The notes beneath the pieces are model-generated. The model made no database searches. It had not been told where the DNA came from and was given only the letters and a program-made list of their open reading frames with translations. 64,000 bases of DNA from positions 31,953,621-32,017,620 of the forward strand of contig OZ024870.1 of NCBI GenBank assembly GCA_964017185.1, in the 5' to 3' direction. The position numbers and the translations under genes were made by a program. This document shows positions 12,594 through 24,177 of the stretch, piece by piece. Source of the DNA: Rugalucina vietnamica (lineage: Eukaryota; Mollusca; Bivalvia; Lucinida; Lucinidae). Position 1 is the stretch's first letter. Every line of letters starts with the position of its first letter.

Positions 12594-13250
12594 GTCCGTT
12601 CGTATCTCACTAATGAGAAAGACCATCATTATTTCTTGAATAGGTTCGTGTGTGTTGGTGAGTTCTTTGATGGCTGACTAGGCCAATTCTAGCTCTAAAC
12701 TGTCGGTTGCAAGTAGAGCAAGCCAATGTATTGTGTGTTGAAAAATAAGATGCGGTGCGGATGGGGCTTGTTAGCCTTGGACGGCAGCACATCTATGACT
12801 TTGCTAGTTCTCTACAGAAAAATCTAGATGGGCAGGGGGGACTCATTAGTTTTGGTTGACAGTCCTCCTAGGAGTTTACAGGTCTCTAAACAAAACATAA
12901 TAAAGTGTAGATGGAGCTCTTCAGCTGTGGCCAGCAATTCATCTAGGAAAAGGTTATTCCAAAATAAAGCCTGTGTGTCTGGATATGCCTAGTCCAGATA
13001 TGCAAAGACTGTTTCGGTATACGGAGCGGAAGAAATCATCTGATTCAACGGTTCGGAAAGCGATACAGCAACATGTTGTGGAACATGCAGAGCGTGATAA
13101 GGCACTAAAGATGTTATGGTCATCCACTGCATCGAAACCCAGACGTCTTGACCTGTGTCTTGTCTCTGGGCAAAGTTGGGTGAGGACGAGCGAGTGAGGT
13201 TGACGCTGCTCACCTCTTCCTCACTATAATCCAATTTCAAAGCACGTGTA
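12594..13250 (-). mobile_element. Chimeric retrocopy ending in LINE family 1 3' tail
   Basis: The insert is flanked by 14-bp direct repeats GGAATCACAATATT (12580-12593 and 13251-13264). The paralogous site near 22022 has one GGAATCAC and no insert. On the minus strand the last 130 bp or so (12724 to 12594) match the 3' end of the LINE at 54-56.6 kb, including the zinc-finger codons (CSTCNRQF...GLVSHQRTH) and 3' UTR. The remaining 525 bp are unrelated to that LINE. In this body, one minus frame is open from about 13250 to 12828 with a single internal TAG; a shorter plus frame (12973-13197) is also open. I do not recognise the product. The arrangement suggests a transcript or non-autonomous element that uses the LINE tail for retrotransposition, or template switching. 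Confidence 0.75.
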
Positions 13251-13599
13251 GGAATCACAATATTACATTTCTAGCAAATTGTCACTCGTAATTTGAGAGA
13301 GATTGTTAGTCAATGTTGCAATAGCGTGCATATTATGTAATATCCATGCAGAGCTCATTCGATGTTAACTGATGTAGTAGCTTTGAGATGGTATAACAGA
13401 GTTGAAAGCTTCTTAAATGAAAGCAAATTGCAGGTGTTGTGTACTTCCGGATTGGTTGGTAAATGTGGGAAATGTGAGTTGTCTGTTTAATAAGATAAGT
13501 GCATTTTCAAATTGTTCGAACAAAAAGTTTCATTGTTTATTAAATCTTATGAGTTCAGCAAAAGTAGGCAATAAAGTCTACGGTTAAGCAATAAGCTAT

Positions 13600-14735
13600 A
13601 ATACCACACGGGTCAGTGCACAACGTTCAGCACACTCAGTCCTTGCTATTGGTACCGATAAATATGGTCAGCCTTTTACTACTTATTGAGGAATGAAGAT
13701 GTTTTATTCTTAAGTAATATAATTAGATATTTAAATTACATAATCAAATAAGATATCTTTATATTTATATTACATACTAAGTATTAGTGATCGTAGAAAA
13801 ATATTTTCTTCACCTTCTCATACAGTGTAAATCGCAACAACGTTCTGATTTAAACATTTATGCACTTTCAGGCGAAAACAACCCTTCTGCAAAAGCATAC
13901 ACATGCATATTTTACATCAGTTATTAAAACAGCAGACACTTAGTCTAGTCTTATCCAATGAAAAGACAAATTACGTTTGAACCGAGTAGAGCGACTTCAT
14001 ACATCGTTTAACTGTTCTAAATAAAACAGGAAGAGAAGCTGCATAAAATTATAGTGCAAGGAAAATGAAAACACCCAGAGAAAATGAAAATAAAACCATA
14101 GGAACCTACTATACTAACATTAACAAGTTAACGAAGTAAATGTGTTTCTTATTTTCTTTGAAAAAAAAAAATCAAAATCAGATTCTGTAGAAAAGCCAAC
14201 TTTATGGTCATTACGAAACATAGTTCCTATGAAATAGTGGACAGTTCCTACGAAATATTGGACATTCCTTCACTTATTTAGTTTGGCCTCCTTGTCTGTA
14301 GGAACAATGCTTTTGACAACCAGATCAATGCCATAATTCTGTCACCAAACGGGATATGACGGTGTAAACCATTTATATAAACAATCTAGGCACTCTGTCG
14401 CTTTTCACAACTTCTGTTCAGAAGATCCCTTTAAATGGGCAAAGAACTCGTTCATCAATATTAAACAGATACAGAAACATAAATTCAACACGAGAATGTC
14501 GAAGATAAATAACCCGTTGACATACAATGACAATGAAGCACATACAAACCGTTTTCTTTTGGGATGTGCGCCATTGTATTTTTGATGTTAAACTGAATGC
14601 AAAATGACATAGAGGTAGTTTCTTATTCATGCCTTTTATGATCCGACAAAATCAAGAAATACTTTCTTGCTTCAATAGACAATATAATTTACTTTTTGCA
14701 TTAGATATGTACATATAGCAGAACCATCACTGTAC
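13600..14735. other. No gene recognised; old duplicated fragments
   Basis: 13880-13975 resembles 15995-16085 (TGCAAAAGCATACA...GACAAATTA). 14270-14470 is collinear with 22875-23030 of the second segmental copy. I see no exon or RNA gene. Confidence 0.4.
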
Positions 14736-15659
14736 AAAGGTACAAGTAGGAAATGATCAGGAAAAGGCCAAATCAGAAAGAGCTCCACACTCCAAAAACC
14801 GAGGTGTGAAAAACTTAATTGACAATTAGGTACTTATAATTAGAAAAAAAAATATCGTAAGCCGAGTGAGCAGCTATTTTCCTATAGGCGGCCACTCGGT
14901 TACCCGAGCTTAACTAAAGCTATAAAACGTTTGTAAGGTTCAAACAGCACAAAAATTCGACCCCAGATCACACAACAAGTAGAACCACCATAGAAGTATC
15001 GCCTTGGAACGATCAGTAATATAATAAAATTACTGGGGGACTTAAATCGATTTTACAGAGCTCTAAGTTAAATCTCACCCTCATTTTCTGCAGTGGTTCA
15101 CAACATTTAGTTAGTTCTTCTGTCCTCGTGGTGAATCTCTAATAACTAGTCAATGAATCATAAAGGACAAACAAATAAATCATGATAACCACCTTGATAA
15201 ATCAAAAACGAGGACTCACAAATTCAGTAAGCTTCCCGACGATGGAGATCTCTGGGCATCGAATAACTTACTGAAATCCGCAGCAAAAGAAAAAATACCA
15301 GTAAACCCCGATGGGCCAAGCAACAGACAAGAAGCTCCGGTCCCAACCAACTAAAATGAATAGCTTTATGTCGGGGCCATCATAGAGTCTGACGCCCTAC
15401 TCGTCGGTGTGCAATTAAAGAAGGCAGCATACTTATCAACCATGATTGGGTTAAAAACTAAGCATGCAGACTGTCGCATAACATTTAAGTTATAGCCTAT
15501 ACGTCTGTAACGGGTAATGATTATTCTGAACTGAAAAGAAAAATCATTCCTTTCTATAAGTTTCTTAAATTTGTAAACCAAGTCACCATAAAATTCTGGC
15601 TCCGAAAGCCCCTCACGTAAAAGCGTCTTTAGTCCAAACATTGAATTGGAAATCAATTA
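14736..15659 (-). mobile_element. LINE family 2, longest tail with RT remnant (copy B)
   Basis: On the minus strand the order is: the last codons of an RT-type protein (15656-15366), a stop, then a 3' UTR of about 630 bp ending in CCTACTTGTACCTTTG at 14736. This copy links the anonymous 200-700 bp repeats of the window to a LINE. It is 5'-truncated within the coding region. Confidence 0.85.
15366..15656 (-). pseudogene. C-terminal fragment of a LINE-type ORF2 protein
   Basis: A 96-codon frame ends ...SDSMMAPT and a stop. Its core (GLSEPEFYGDLVYKFKKL, then ITRYRRIGYNL, then MRQSACLV) is repeated with substitutions at 39042-39315. From memory this C-terminal block accompanies reverse-transcriptase proteins of invertebrate retroelements. 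The catalytic RT domain itself is not in this window, so the assignment to a LINE is inference, supported by the shared 3' tail and by 5' truncation of all copies. It is a non-functional fragment. Confidence 0.65.
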
Positions 15660-16144
15660 ATCCTTTTTGTGTTGTCTACGAGCGCTTGCCACAGCGGAAC
15701 ACCCATTAAACTGAAGGTGTCACGGCTGCCTATACTGGCAAACTCTTTCCTTCAACCTTTCTTACTGGTTAATTTAATTGCAAACATGTTCTGATAATCG
15801 AAATGTTGATTATTTTATAATCCCAAAAATTGCGCTATTTTATTATAATAAAACAAACATTTTTACCAGAATTTGTTTCGCTTAAATTGTTGTCTTTTAT
15901 ACTGCGAGGTCGGAACAGCTACGATCATTTGTTTATATTTAACAGTGTTTTGATACATTTTTGTATTATCTTCTCAGACAAAATAATCAGCAAAACTGTT
16001 GCAAAAGCATACATATGCAATGTTTGCATCAGTTATTTATGCAGCAGACACACGTCTTGTCCAATTAAAAGACAAATTATGTTTTAAACACGCAATGCAA
16101 ATCTGACTCACTGTACCAAATAATTCAGGAGTGGGAGCTGATTA

Positions 16145-16682
16145 AAAAGGTACAAGTAGGCAAAGATCAGGAAAAGGCGCAATCAGAAAAAGATTCCCAC
16201 TCCAAAAACCGAGGTGGGAAAAAACCAAACTAACAAATATGTACTTATACCATGAAACATATCGTAAGCCGAATGAGCAGCTATTTTCCCAATAGGTGGC
16301 CACTCAGTTACCTTAACTTAACTAAAAATATGAAAACATACATAAGGCGCCAACAGCACAAAAAATTTTAAACACCAAGACATAAAACAAAAAGAACCAC
16401 CACAGAAGTATCGACTTGGAACGATCAGTAACACAAAGTTACTGGCGGGCTTAAACCGGTTTTACAGGTACCTAACAGGTACCTAACCTCACCCTCAGCT
16501 TCTGCAGTGGTTCATAACATTTAGTTAGTTATTCGGTCCTCGTAAATAAATCATGATAAACATCCTGATGAATCAAAAACCAGGATTCACAGATTGAGTA
16601 AGCTGCCCGACGATGGAGATCCCTGGGCGCCGAATAACCTACTAACTCCGGAGCAAAAGAAAAACACCAGTTGGACCCCGGT
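16145..16682 (-). mobile_element. LINE family 2 tail (copy C)
   Basis: Minus-strand tail with the standard 3' terminus near 16145 and truncation near 16682. It contains a 10-bp duplication (AGGTACCTAAC twice near 16467-16488). It is followed at 16682-16745 by two copies of a 33-bp unit (GTTGAAAACTGTTTAAGG core). Confidence 0.85.
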
Positions 16683-16847
16683 TGAAAACTGTTTAAGGAC
16701 ATTATATTTGAAAACCAGTTGAAAACTGTTTAAGGGCATTATATAAACAGCCTGAGTAAATGATAATAAAACAACCGGAACCTACAAAGTACCTTTATCA
16801 TGTTTATCAAGTTAACACACTTATTTTTTTTTCTACCAAAAATCATC

Positions 16848-17117
16848 AAAGTAAAAGTAGGCAATGATCAGAAAATGGCACAATCAGAAATTAATTCCCA
16901 AAAAACCAAGGTGGGAAAAAATTTACAATCAGGTACTTATAGTAAGAAAACATATTGTAAGCCGAATGGACAGCCATTTTCCCACTAGGTGGCTACTCAG
17001 TTACCCAACTTAACTAAAACTATGAAAACACACATATGGTGCTAACAGCACAAACATTCAACACCAAGACGAAAAACAATAAGAACCACCACAGAAGTAT
17101 CGCCTTGGAACGATCAG
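16848..17117 (-). mobile_element. LINE family 2 tail (copy D)
   Basis: Minus-strand tail of about 270 bp. The 3' terminus reads CCTACTTTTACTTTG, and the 5' truncation falls just past the CGCCTTGGAACGATCAG word. It lies about 165 bp from copy C. Confidence 0.8.
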
Positions 17118-17289
17118 TTTTCGGGTACTGAATCCTCATGCCAGTATGTCACACAAGAAGATCCAGGGTGAATTACCAGTTGTTAGGATGTGCACAATTG
17201 TGATTGGAATTTAATTTGTACATACAATGTACATGTATTAAACAAAATGAAAAATGGTATAGACGTAGTGTTCTATTCAGTCCAGACAC

Positions 17290-18045
17290 CGCAGTATTGC
17301 CCATCCCTTTTCTCATGAATATGCTCGCTGCTCTTGAATAATAAAATGAAAATAAAACTGATATCCTTTAAGAGTAGAGAGCATATTGATGAGAAAATGT
17401 ATTGGCCATACCGCGGTTTCGTCTACCTTAGCCCCTTCATTGACCCTTTAAATTTGGCAAAATGGATCCAAAGAGACTTATTGTAATTTTGCAAGTCGAT
17501 ACAAAGACTAGCATTATACAAAGAGAGCCAAATGTATAACACATTGGTTAGAAAATGAATCTAAACCGAAAACGAATTTCTGATTTCTCAGAGTACCCTC
17601 GATGATCTCAAAGGACCCAAAGGAAAATATAATCTGCACTATGGTTGATGTACGGGGAGACTTTTTAGGGCCACCACAAGGCACAACACCAACTGCAGTA
17701 ATAGCAAATAAAATTGAGATCTTTTTCAGAGCAGTGAGCATATTAATGCGAAAAACGGGATGGACCATACCGCGGTTTCGGGTATTTAAGCCTCTTCAGT
17801 GACCCTTTAAATTTGGCAAAATGGAGCCAAAGAGAGTTACTTTAATTTTGCAATACAAAGATTAGCATTATGCTAAGAGAGTCAAATATATAAAACATAG
17901 GTTAGAAAATGAATCTAAACCGAAAATGAATCTAAACCGAAAATGAATTTCTGATTCTCAGAATACCCTCGATGAGCTCAACAGACCAATATAAGGAAAA
18001 TATAATCTGCACTATGATAGATGTACGGGGAGACTTTTTAGGATC
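17290..18045. repeat. Two-unit tandem repeat, period about 360 bp
   Basis: The word GAGCATATT.ATG.GAAAA occurs at about 17376 and 17736, and the block CCGCGGTTTCG...GACCCTTTAAATTTGGCAAAATGGA recurs with the same spacing. TAATCTGCACTATG.T.GATGTACGGGGAGAC occurs near 17630 and 18003. The same unit is present in the opposite orientation at 36060-36680, and a fragment lies near 9118-9165. No coding role is evident. Confidence 0.75.
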
Positions 18046-18551
18046 TCAGCTTTATTTTGATTTCCTATTCAATCCTTTAATAATCTCACTATTTCAAGAA
18101 AGGTGTTCTTACTTTTATAGCCAATGTAATAGATGCAAAGACACATAAACATATTTTCGCATTTGATGTCTGTGACTATTTAATGCAATATGTTCATTTG
18201 ATGTGAATTCCCTCGGTGTATAAAAAAGCAATATATATAAGTGGACGCTACTATCCTATTTCAAATGAGTTAAGGCGGACACTATTGGTAATATGTAATT
18301 TATCTGCTCACCTAATAAGGTCTTTTGAGACTTTATTAATCTTTTCATTAATGGACTCGGATTTAGCTAATGTCAGACAAAAATATGACAGCTAAACTCT
18401 AGGGATAGGTTCAATGATACTGATTTACAAATATCATAATGAATATCGTGTTATGAGCGTGTTTATTGTCAGTTCAAGTTACGTCGTCCTACGCCTGGTC
18501 AAATGTAAACATTGTACATGTTTGATAAAATTGACAACACCGGTATAGTCT

Positions 18552-20350
18552 GATTTTTTTCAATGTGCAGGGCGGAGCCTGTCAATTTTTGATTGACAAT
18601 GACAAAGTTGACCATTACATTTAAAAATAGGTAGTTTTCACTTGGACTGTTACTTTGACCCACTTGTTATTGTTGATCCAATCAGTGTCAAAATTTAACC
18701 TCATGCACTGAAAATGATGGGTAAACACCATACTGTCACAGAAAAATATTCTGTACTACATGACTGTATTTATGTATGACCACATTGAAAATTCCATTAT
18801 TAAATGCCTGGTAAACATTCAGTTTAAAACTTTAATTCTGATACAATTAAATATCAAATGATGCAGGCTTACTTTAGATTACTAATTTACTAATGAAAGC
18901 AGCAGCAAAAAGTGCAATAACTTCTTACTGGAAGTCACAGTACGGATCTGTAAAGTGTTACAGACAGCTCAGTCAAGTTAGCAGCGAATCTGTTGCAGCA
19001 GCAGCAGAAAAAAAAGGAAAAAGAAACGGTCAAGTTAGCTGCAATTAAACGTTTTGACACCTATTGTCTATTGTTCATATAGACAAGGCTCCAGAGTATC
19101 ATCATCTATCTTGAAGCTTACACTGATTATGATAAGCAAATCACTAAAGTGAACTACGGCACAATTCGGTCTCTCCTTTTCGTTTAAGTCTGTCTATGAG
19201 CGCTGTGACGGCAACTTCTGACGCAGCGTCTATAAGAAACGATGATGAATGTCATCACAAGCAGACGTTTTTATATCCCACCTATTACCCTGTAGTCTAT
19301 GGACACTTTTACTGTTGGCAGGGAACTTTTGTCCTTAAGCTATGTTATGGGTGGGATAGAAAAGTCTTGTTTGCGGCATAAGTATTCGTTTCCTATAGCA
19401 CTCACAGCCAGACGAAACTGTAAAAATCGGCAACATTTTCCATAACGTTGGTAATATGTGGTCTAGAAAAGCTCTGTTGCAGAATTCATCATCATTTTCT
19501 ACATAGCGATCACAGCCAAACGAAAAAGAAAAAAAAATAATAAGAAGAAGATAAAAAAAAAATGCGACAAACATTTCCACTTACATGGGTGACGTCGAAA
19601 AGATGTGATCGTGGCATTAAATGTCATTTTCTTATGCGCTATCACCTAGATTAAAGCCAAATCAATCTGCGACAAAAATGTTCGCTGCAAGCGATATTGT
19701 TGCTTACTTGACTGTTTTCGCTGTAGCAAAATAGCTGCTTACTTGACCAATTTCGCTGCAGCAAAATTGCCGCTAGCTTGACTGTATTTTGCTGCAGCAA
19801 ATTTAATTCTAACGCTGCAAGCAAAATTGCCGTTAACTTGACTGCTTTTGCTGTAGCAAAAGTGCTGCTACATGTAACATGACCGATTTTGCTGCAGAAA
19901 AAATGCTGCTAACTTGACCGTTTTTGATGCAGCAAATTTGCTGCTAATTTGACCAAGCTGACCTTGTAGGAAAAATAAGTAAAATCAGCTGGTTCTCCAA
20001 ATCGCTTTATTTTTTCGAATGGTACTTTATTGACCTTCTACTGCGGTCATGTACCATCAGTAAAGCAAAGAGTTGTTGACAAAAATAGAGGCATTGGCTA
20101 ACTTGATAGAAATATTTGAGTGTAGCTGTATGGTTATATTTTAGAAACAAAATGTTTATGTTTTTGTGTGTCTACCATACACTTCACCTATTTTGAAATC
20201 ATTCAGGTGAAACACAGGTATAGCACAAAGACAACAAGCATAGTCACATTTGCTTCAATTATACATTGTCAGCTCTGGGACCCTTTCTCAACAATGAAAT
20301 CATCCGAGGCTGGGCTTAGCTAAGCCCTGCCCTGCACATTGAAAAAAATC
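18552..20350. mobile_element. Putative non-autonomous DNA element, 1.8 kb, 22-bp perfect TIRs
   Basis: The word TTTTTTTCAATGTGCAGGGC at 18554-18573 recurs inverted at 20329-20348; with two further bases on the outside the inverted repeat is 22 bp with no mismatch. Copy 2 of the segmental duplication lacks this block between sequences matching 18545 and 20780. The interior has no transposase-like frame but holds a minisatellite (19690-19965). Target duplications are not clear, so the exact ends are inferred from the inverted repeat. Confidence 0.6.
19690..19965. repeat. Minisatellite, about 36-bp unit, some 7 units
   Basis: Degenerate direct repeats with consensus close to GCTGCAGCAAAATTGCTGCT followed by AACTTGACCGTTTT. 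The reverse-complement word AGTCAAGTTAGCAGC also appears upstream at about 18970-19040, so the array may extend discontinuously through the element. Confidence 0.8.
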
Positions 20351-20520
20351 CAAGTATATCAAATTTATACGATTTTGATACCAACAACCGGGGCTTTTAG
20401 ACCGTATAGTCCACAATACATATAGTGATAGCTGCACAACTCAGTATTGGAAAAAAATAAAGAGAAAAAGAACATCATATAAAACACAAAACACTTTTTT
20501 ACCGTAATTGTAAGTTATGA

Positions 20521-20742
20521 GTAAAAAGGTACCAGTAGGCAATGATCAGGAATCAGAAGAGAAAAATTCCCACTCCAAAAAACCGAGGCGGGGAAAAACC
20601 GAACCGACAATTCGTCAGCCGAGTGAGCAGCTATTTCCTAATATGTGGCCACTCAGTTACCCGAACTCAACTAAAACTATGAAAACGTGCATGTGGGTTC
20701 AAACAGCACAAAAATGGACTCCAAAACATAAAACAAATAGAC
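20521..20742 (-). mobile_element. LINE family 2 tail (copy E)
   Basis: Minus-strand tail with 3' terminus CCTACTGGTACCTTT near 20521, truncated near 20742. It lies close to the junction between the two segmental copies (about 21.0 kb). Confidence 0.75.
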
Positions 20743-21402
20743 ATAAAAACATGTGCGCCTCTGTAAGAATTAATCATAGAAATATTAGAGACATGCTCGA
20801 TACCAGACACCATTTAACCATGGTCTATGAATGGATATTTTCCGGCTGGACAACGATTAAGTTATTTTGGCACTGAATTACGGCTGATAAACTATATATC
20901 AATCCATGAGAATCTATTGTCTGGTCTTCTGAATCTTCTTTAGGTCATGACGTCTATTAAGTTTCCAAGCGAAACAGACATAATATTATGTCGATGTTAT
21001 GTACATGCACATGCATGCGACCCTTCATGCACTATCTTAAGCGATCGTAAGAGCAGTGGGACTGGGGCTTTAAAAAGATTTGTTAAATAACATGATTATG
21101 TAGATGTGCAAAATATTGCATACACCTACGCAGAAACATGCGTAGCTGTATAAAGAAAATTTTCTCCACTGTTTGGAAAGACACAAATGCAAATTTTGCA
21201 TCAAATATTTATGAAACAGACTTCTCTCTTGCACACTTTCTGTGAAATACAAAGACCGATAACGCTTTTGTACCCAATTTATTGTCTCCAACTCTGACAG
21301 TTGTGAACTTGATTGCATTTGTTACATGTTATATCGTAATGAAAACTGATAATAGAGGTTTATGTGTAATGTGATTTCTTGGATATAACTTGAACTCATC
21401 AC

Positions 21403-21656
21403 CATCAGGAAAACATGTCCGTGAAATGTGTACCCCATCAAACCCCACTTTTATATAGCAAAACTGGGGTATGCAGGGTTATACCTATTTTTCTTATTTT
21501 TGCTCCAAAACATAGATTGTGGGTACTCGTTCGAATCGCCTCGTGTACTCACAATCTATGTTTTGAGCAAAAATAAGAAAAAATTTCTACTGAAAATTTT
21601 TTCATTTTTAACAATTCCAAAATCTTTGTATATTGCATGGGCATGTTTTCGTAATG
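21403..21656. mobile_element. Palindromic MITE family M2 (copy b)
   Basis: The ends CATCAGGAAAACATGTCC and, inverted, CATTACGAAAACATGCCC flank a hairpin around ACATAGATTGTGGGTACTCG and its complement. The homologous position in copy 1 (near 12250, TTGAAATCACCCTAGAAAGAGATATG) lacks the element, so it inserted after the segmental duplication. Confidence 0.85.
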
Positions 21657-22491
21657 ACAGAAAGAGATATGTCCCAACCAGAATGGAAACAATAACCAAA
21701 CCAACAGATTTTATTTATAAACTATCAATAATGAAACATTTAAATAACCCGAGCCCGCAGCATTTTATGGGACTAAAAGCAAACTGTAAATTAAGGTTGG
21801 CCTCAGATGAATAGCGTCTGATTGCTTTTGACGGTGGCCATATTCTTGGAAATTTTATCTTTGTTTAACAGATGATCAAACTGCATGTAGCAAAGACGTG
21901 ATTTCTAACTGGTACACACAATGTTTGTCTTTTCAATGCCCTGATAATATGTATTCATATTGAACATACCCTAGACTGTTTCAGAACTCAGATGTACGCA
22001 CTCCAACATTTTATGTTATTTCTGGAATCACCCTTTGCTTGAGAATGTTCCGTTTTTTGCGCAAACGTGTCGCTCGTAATTTGCGAAAATGGGTTACAAA
22101 CTATTGCAATAGCGTGCATTTAAAGTTATCATGCAGGGCTAATTCTTGGCTAACTGGTGTAGTAGCATAGGGATGATATTACTAAGTTGAAAGCTTCTTA
22201 AATGAAAGCAAATTGCAGATCAATGCTTTTAACGCAAGTGTTATGTACTTCCGGATTGGTTTGTAAATGTGAGAAATGTTAGGTTTCTGTTTAATAAGAT
22301 AAGTGCTTTTTGTTCAACCCAAACAATTTTTCATTGTTTATTAAACTTTTTGAGTTCAGCAAAGGCAGGTCACGTAGTCTACATTGAAACAATACGCTGT
22401 ACAGTCGCAATTTTTGGTTGAGAAAAAAAGACACATCCATATCAATCTGTGTTATGTATATTCCTGTTGTTTCTGCGTTAAATTCGGGGAA

Positions 22492-22698
22492 AGGGGGCGC
22501 GGTGGCGTAGTGGTAGAGCGTCGGACTCCGAATCGAGAGGTCCTGGGTTCGATCCCCACAAGCGTCATCGTGTTGTGTCCTTGAGCAAGACACAAACTCC
22601 CTACAGTACTGGTTAAACCCAGGAAGCGTTGGCTCCGTCCCGACATGACTTAAAAATTGTTGACTGGGACGTTAAGCCTCAACACAAACAAACAAACA
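22492..22698 (+). mobile_element. Full-length tRNA-derived SINE with 12-bp target duplication
   Basis: The head has pol III promoter boxes: an A box in TGGCGTAGTGGTAGAGCG and a B box GGTTCGATCCC. A middle segment with TGTGTCCTTGAGCAAGACAC follows, then a tail region with GACTGGGACGTTAAGCC and an (AAAC)n end. The flanks are AAATTCGGGGAA at 22480-22491 and 22699-22710. The head resembles a tRNA, but its anticodon stem does not pair and the element has a SINE body, so it is not a tRNA gene. Diverged tail-like sequences occur at 6531-6603 and 43500-43592. The 3' part presumably mimics a partner LINE; which one is not shown here. Confidence 0.92.
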
Positions 22699-23235
22699 AA
22701 ATTCGGGGAACTAAAGCTCGAAACATAAATAATATATACTTAAGTATATATATAACACACTGAAAAGCCCCATTAGATACTATGATCGACTTTTCAACAC
22801 ATTTAGAAACTGGATAGTCGTAATGTAGGAGCGATAAAAATTCGATGACCGACATGTTTAGTCCGACCTTGTATTTTGAAATAAGCTTATTGACAAAAAG
22901 CAATCACTGCCATAATTCCGTCATCAAACGGTCTTTGACTTGGCGTAAACCGCTTATCTACGTTTGTTACTATTTACATCCTTTATTTAGAAGGTGCTTG
23001 TAAAATTGCCAAACAATCCTTATCAATATTTAAAATAAAAAGATGTGGAACCTCAAATGGAATTACAATTGTCTCAGGGTAAATAACCTAGTGTAGTGTA
23101 TTTCAGTAATCACCATAAAGATGCAAAGTTGAATCAAAGACTCTTTGGATTCACATTCGTGCTTTAACATTTATTTTGAAGATGTTAAATAACATGCGCA
23201 AGGCGTATTGCAGATGGATTAGATGTGGTGTCATA

Positions 23236-23430
23236 TACAAAGGTTCAAGTAGGCAATGATCAGGAATAGGCGCAATCAGAAAGAAATTCCCACCTTTAAA
23301 ATCCAAAAATCGATGCGAGATAAACCCAAATTGACAATTAGTACTTATACTTAGAGAACATATACGAGTAGTAAGCCGAGTGTGCAATTATTTCCACGTA
23401 GGTGGCCACTCAGTTACCCGAACTTAACAA
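23236..23430 (-). mobile_element. LINE family 2 tail (copy F)
   Basis: Minus-strand tail of about 195 bp with 3' terminus CCTACTTGAACCTTTG and truncation just past GTAACTGAGTGGCCACC. Confidence 0.8.
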
Positions 23431-24177
23431 ACCTTATTGACATGTTTCAATCGAGATATGCTACATCCTTATAGCCAATAAATGCAATGGTAATAGACAA
23501 AGCATAGCATTTGATGCTGAGAATAGAACATTTACCTTAAAAAGAAAACTATAGATCGCTCTTATACTATTTTAGTCAAATTAAGGCGGTATTGATAATA
23601 TGGAATTAATCTGCTTACCCGATAAAGTCTATTGAGACTTTGTTAATCTTTTTATTAATGAACTCGGATTTAGTTAATATCGGACAGAAATATGTCATCT
23701 AAACTCTAGGGATAGAAACATTGTTACTGATTTACATGATACTGAATACTAATTGAATGTCATGCTATACAGTAAAGTGACGTCGTCCTTCAATGTTTGC
23801 GTGGGGTAGGCATTTTTGCTCATACAAGTGGACATTGTGCATGTTTGTACGGGGAAGTATTTGCAATTACAAATGATCCGCACTTTACCAGACCGTTGGA
23901 TTTAATTGAAACATAAGAATAGAAATTCAATGTCTAGAAAACAGAAGAAAACACAAATACACAAAACAGAACTAAACCAATCGTCCACGGACACCAGACA
24001 GCATTTAATCATGGTCAGCGAATAGATATTTCCGGCTGGACTCCGGTTAAGTTAATGTGGCACAGAAAATCACAAGAATAACGGCTGATAAACTACATCA
24101 TTCCATGAGTAAATATTGATTGGTCTCTTGAAGCTTCTTTGGGTCATGCTCTGCAGATCATTTACACTGTTGTACAG

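Larger units (their letters stand above)
11700..20960. repeat. Tandem segmental duplication, copy 1 (expanded)
   Basis: Blocks collinear with copy 2 are 11700-13600 (to 21110-22400), 14270-14470 (to 22875-23030), 18050-18545 (to 23435-23880) and 20780-20960 (to 23970-24150). Copy 1 is about three times longer because of insertions it alone carries: a MITE, a retrocopy, LINE tails B-D, a 360-bp tandem repeat and a 1.8 kb TIR element. Confidence 0.7.
21060..24150. repeat. Tandem segmental duplication, copy 2 (compact)
   Basis: This is collinear with copy 1 in the four blocks listed there. It serves as an empty site for the M1 MITE, the retrocopy and the 1.8 kb element of copy 1. It carries its own insertions: M2 copy b, a SINE and LINE tail F. 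Confidence 0.7.

Noticed and set aside
19690-19965. CRISPR-like array
   Set aside because: Units are degenerate and contiguous without spacers, in a eukaryotic context; a minisatellite explains it.
22493-22565. tRNA gene
   Set aside because: The anticodon arm does not pair and the sequence continues into a SINE body with target duplications, so it is a SINE head.
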